From assembly GCA_949283205.1 (NCBI GenBank), contig CASDSD010000017.1:1-62390 (forward strand): a stretch of DNA of 62,390 nt. The letters are read 5' to 3'. The DNA is from an uncultured Alistipes sp. (GTDB lineage Bacteria > Bacteroidota > Bacteroidia > Bacteroidales > Rikenellaceae). Of the stretch, positions 61,346 through 62,390 are shown piece by piece (position 1 is the first letter of the stretch; each line of letters opens with the position of its first letter). Below the pieces are notes generated by a model. It worked only from the letters and a program-made list of their open reading frames with translations. It was not told the origin of the DNA and ran no database searches. A program made the translations under genes and the position numbers.

Positions 61346-62390
61346 AATTGCTGAAAACATTTCTGAAAATTGTACTGCTGGCCGCCCTGCTCGTCCCGGC
61401 GGGCACGCTCCGGGCCCAAGAAACGGAGCAGGCCCCGGACATCAAGCAGATCGTTCTGGGGCACCTTGGCGACAGTTACGAATGGCACATCCTGTCGACA
61501 TCCGACAGCGAATGGAGCCTGCCGCTGCCGGTCATCGTTCACAGTCCTGCAAGCGGCTGGCACTGCTTCTCGGCCGCCCGACTCCGTGAGGGGGCCGAAT
61601 ACGAAGGGCTGCGAATCGCCTCGGAGGGCGAATACGCCGGGAAAATCGTCGAACGACAGGACGACGGATCGGACCTCCGCCCGCTGGACCTCTCGCTGAC
61701 CAAAACCGCCGCCGCCCTGGTGCTGAACTGCCTGCTGCTGCTCTGGATGGTGATGTCCGCAGCCCGCTGGTACCGCCGCAACAAGGCGACAGACCGGGCC
61801 CCGAAAGGTTTTGTCGGACTCTTCGAGATGCTCGTCACGGAGATTGTCGACGGGGTGATAGAGCCCTGCGTGGGGCCGCGTTACCGCAAGTTCGCACCCT
61901 ACCTGCTGACGGCCTTCTTCTTCATCCTGGTGAACAACCTCATGGGGCTGATTCCCTTCTTCCCGGGCGGTGCCAACGTCTCCGGAAACATCGCCGTGAC
62001 CTTCATCCTGGCGTTGGCCACGTTCCTCGCCGTCAACATCTTCGGCTCGAAGCACTACTGGAAGGATATTCTCTGGCCCGACGTCCCGGTCTGGCTCAAG
62101 GCCTTCCCGCTCATGCCGCTGATCGAGTTCGTGGGTATCTTTACGAAGCCCTTCGCGCTGATGATCCGTCTGTTCGCCAACCTGATGGCCGGACATGCCG
62201 TCATTCTCAGCCTCACGTGCGTGATCTTCGCCACGGTGAGCATGGGGGCCGCGATCAACGGATCGATGACCGTCGTGTCGGTCCTCTTCACGATCTTCAT
62301 GTACTGTCTCGAACTGCTGGTGGCCTTCATCCAGGCCTATGTCTTCACGATGCTCTCGGCCGTCTTCATCGGACTGGCCCAGGAGGAGCC
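61342..62390 (+). CDS. atpB: ATP synthase F0 subunit a, partial
   Basis: The frame starts at 61342 and runs off the end, so the C-terminus is missing. 349 residues are seen. The N-terminus has a signal-like helix (LKTFLKIVLLAALLVPAGTL) and a long extracytoplasmic domain, typical of Bacteroidetes AtpB. The membrane core has FFFILVNNLMGLIPFFPGG and LMIRLFANLMAGH, whose arginine (RLFAN) is the essential residue of the proton path. An AtpI-like gene that often lies between atpC and atpB in Bacteroides is absent. Confidence 0.95.
   Translation, partial: MKLLKTFLKIVLLAALLVPAGTLRAQETEQAPDIKQIVLGHLGDSYEWHILSTSDSEWSLPLPVIVHSPASGWHCFSAARLREGAEYEGLRIASEGEYAGKIVERQDDGSDLRPLDLSLTKTAAALVLNCLLLLWMVMSAARWYRRNKATDRAPKGFVGLFEMLVTEIVDGVIEPCVGPRYRKFAPYLLTAFFFILVNNLMGLIPFFPGGANVSGNIAVTFILALATFLAVNIFGSKHYWKDILWPDVPVWLKAFPLMPLIEFVGIFTKPFALMIRLFANLMAGHAVILSLTCVIFATVSMGAAINGSMTVVSVLFTIFMYCLELLVAFIQAYVFTMLSAVFIGLAQEE

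Overview
The window looks like a chromosomal segment of a GC-rich gut Bacteroidetes bacterium, most likely Alistipes or a close relative (genus inferred, not tested). It contains a SusC/SusD pair, many surface-type lipoproteins with acidic residues after the lipid cysteine, BACON, DUF4458 and DUF1573 families, a BtuB/BtuG-like corrinoid locus, and an ATP synthase operon that starts atpD-atpC-atpB. Upstream of several genes there are promoters of the Bacteroidetes type (TTTG, 19-20 bases, TAnnTTTG). Most genes are high-GC. The block from about 54.9 to 59.5 kb is clearly richer in A and T.

Layout. (1) 1-7.2 kb is sugar metabolism: the end of a rhamnosidase-like glycoside hydrolase, mannonate dehydratase with an SDR oxidoreductase, and a divergent pair of a Gfo/Idh/MocA oxidoreductase and a HEAT-repeat protein ending in a 3-keto-glycoside hydrolase (DUF1080) domain. 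A tRNA-Glu(CTC) follows. (2) 7.8-13.3 kb is a cobalamin-riboswitch operon on the minus strand: PKD-like lipoprotein, BtuG-like propeller, BtuB-like receptor. (3) 13.6-26.2 kb is a plus-strand run of mainly housekeeping and envelope genes: flippase, dUTPase, a cyclophilin fusion lipoprotein, DNA polymerase III delta-prime, folK, envelope lipoproteins, an outer-membrane barrel, rbfA, a LolC/E-type permease, a DUF4296 lipoprotein and an amidohydrolase. (4) 26.2-30.8 kb is a complete MacAB-TolC-type efflux operon on the minus strand. (5) 31-34.7 kb holds an exonuclease, an isochorismatase-type hydrolase and a large DUF4965/GtaA-like lipoprotein. (6) 35.3-50.7 kb is a SusC/SusD locus with no glycosidase. 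It carries a DUF4984-like lipoprotein, a frameshifted BACON-like lipoprotein, two leucine-rich-repeat lipoproteins, a subtilisin-like lipoprotein protease, a DUF1573 protein and a small lipocalin-like lipoprotein. (7) 50.9-54.7 kb encodes an S46 dipeptidyl-peptidase with the DPP11-type specificity arginine and an AspT/YidE-type transporter. (8) After tRNA-Leu(GAG) comes the AT-richer block: a LysR regulator with a BASS-like transporter, and an AraC regulator with a Bcr/CflA-type MFS pump, each pair with its own regulator. (9) The atp operon starts at 59.5 kb and runs off the end.

The most interesting reading is of regions 6 and 7 together as an undescribed protein or peptide acquisition system. 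LRR and BACON lipoproteins and a subtilase would act at the cell surface, SusCD would import the peptides, DPP11 would release acidic dipeptides in the periplasm, and an AspT-like carrier would handle the acidic products. This is inference from gene content, export signals and active-site residues. The individual families are recognisable, but the assembled pathway is a hypothesis.
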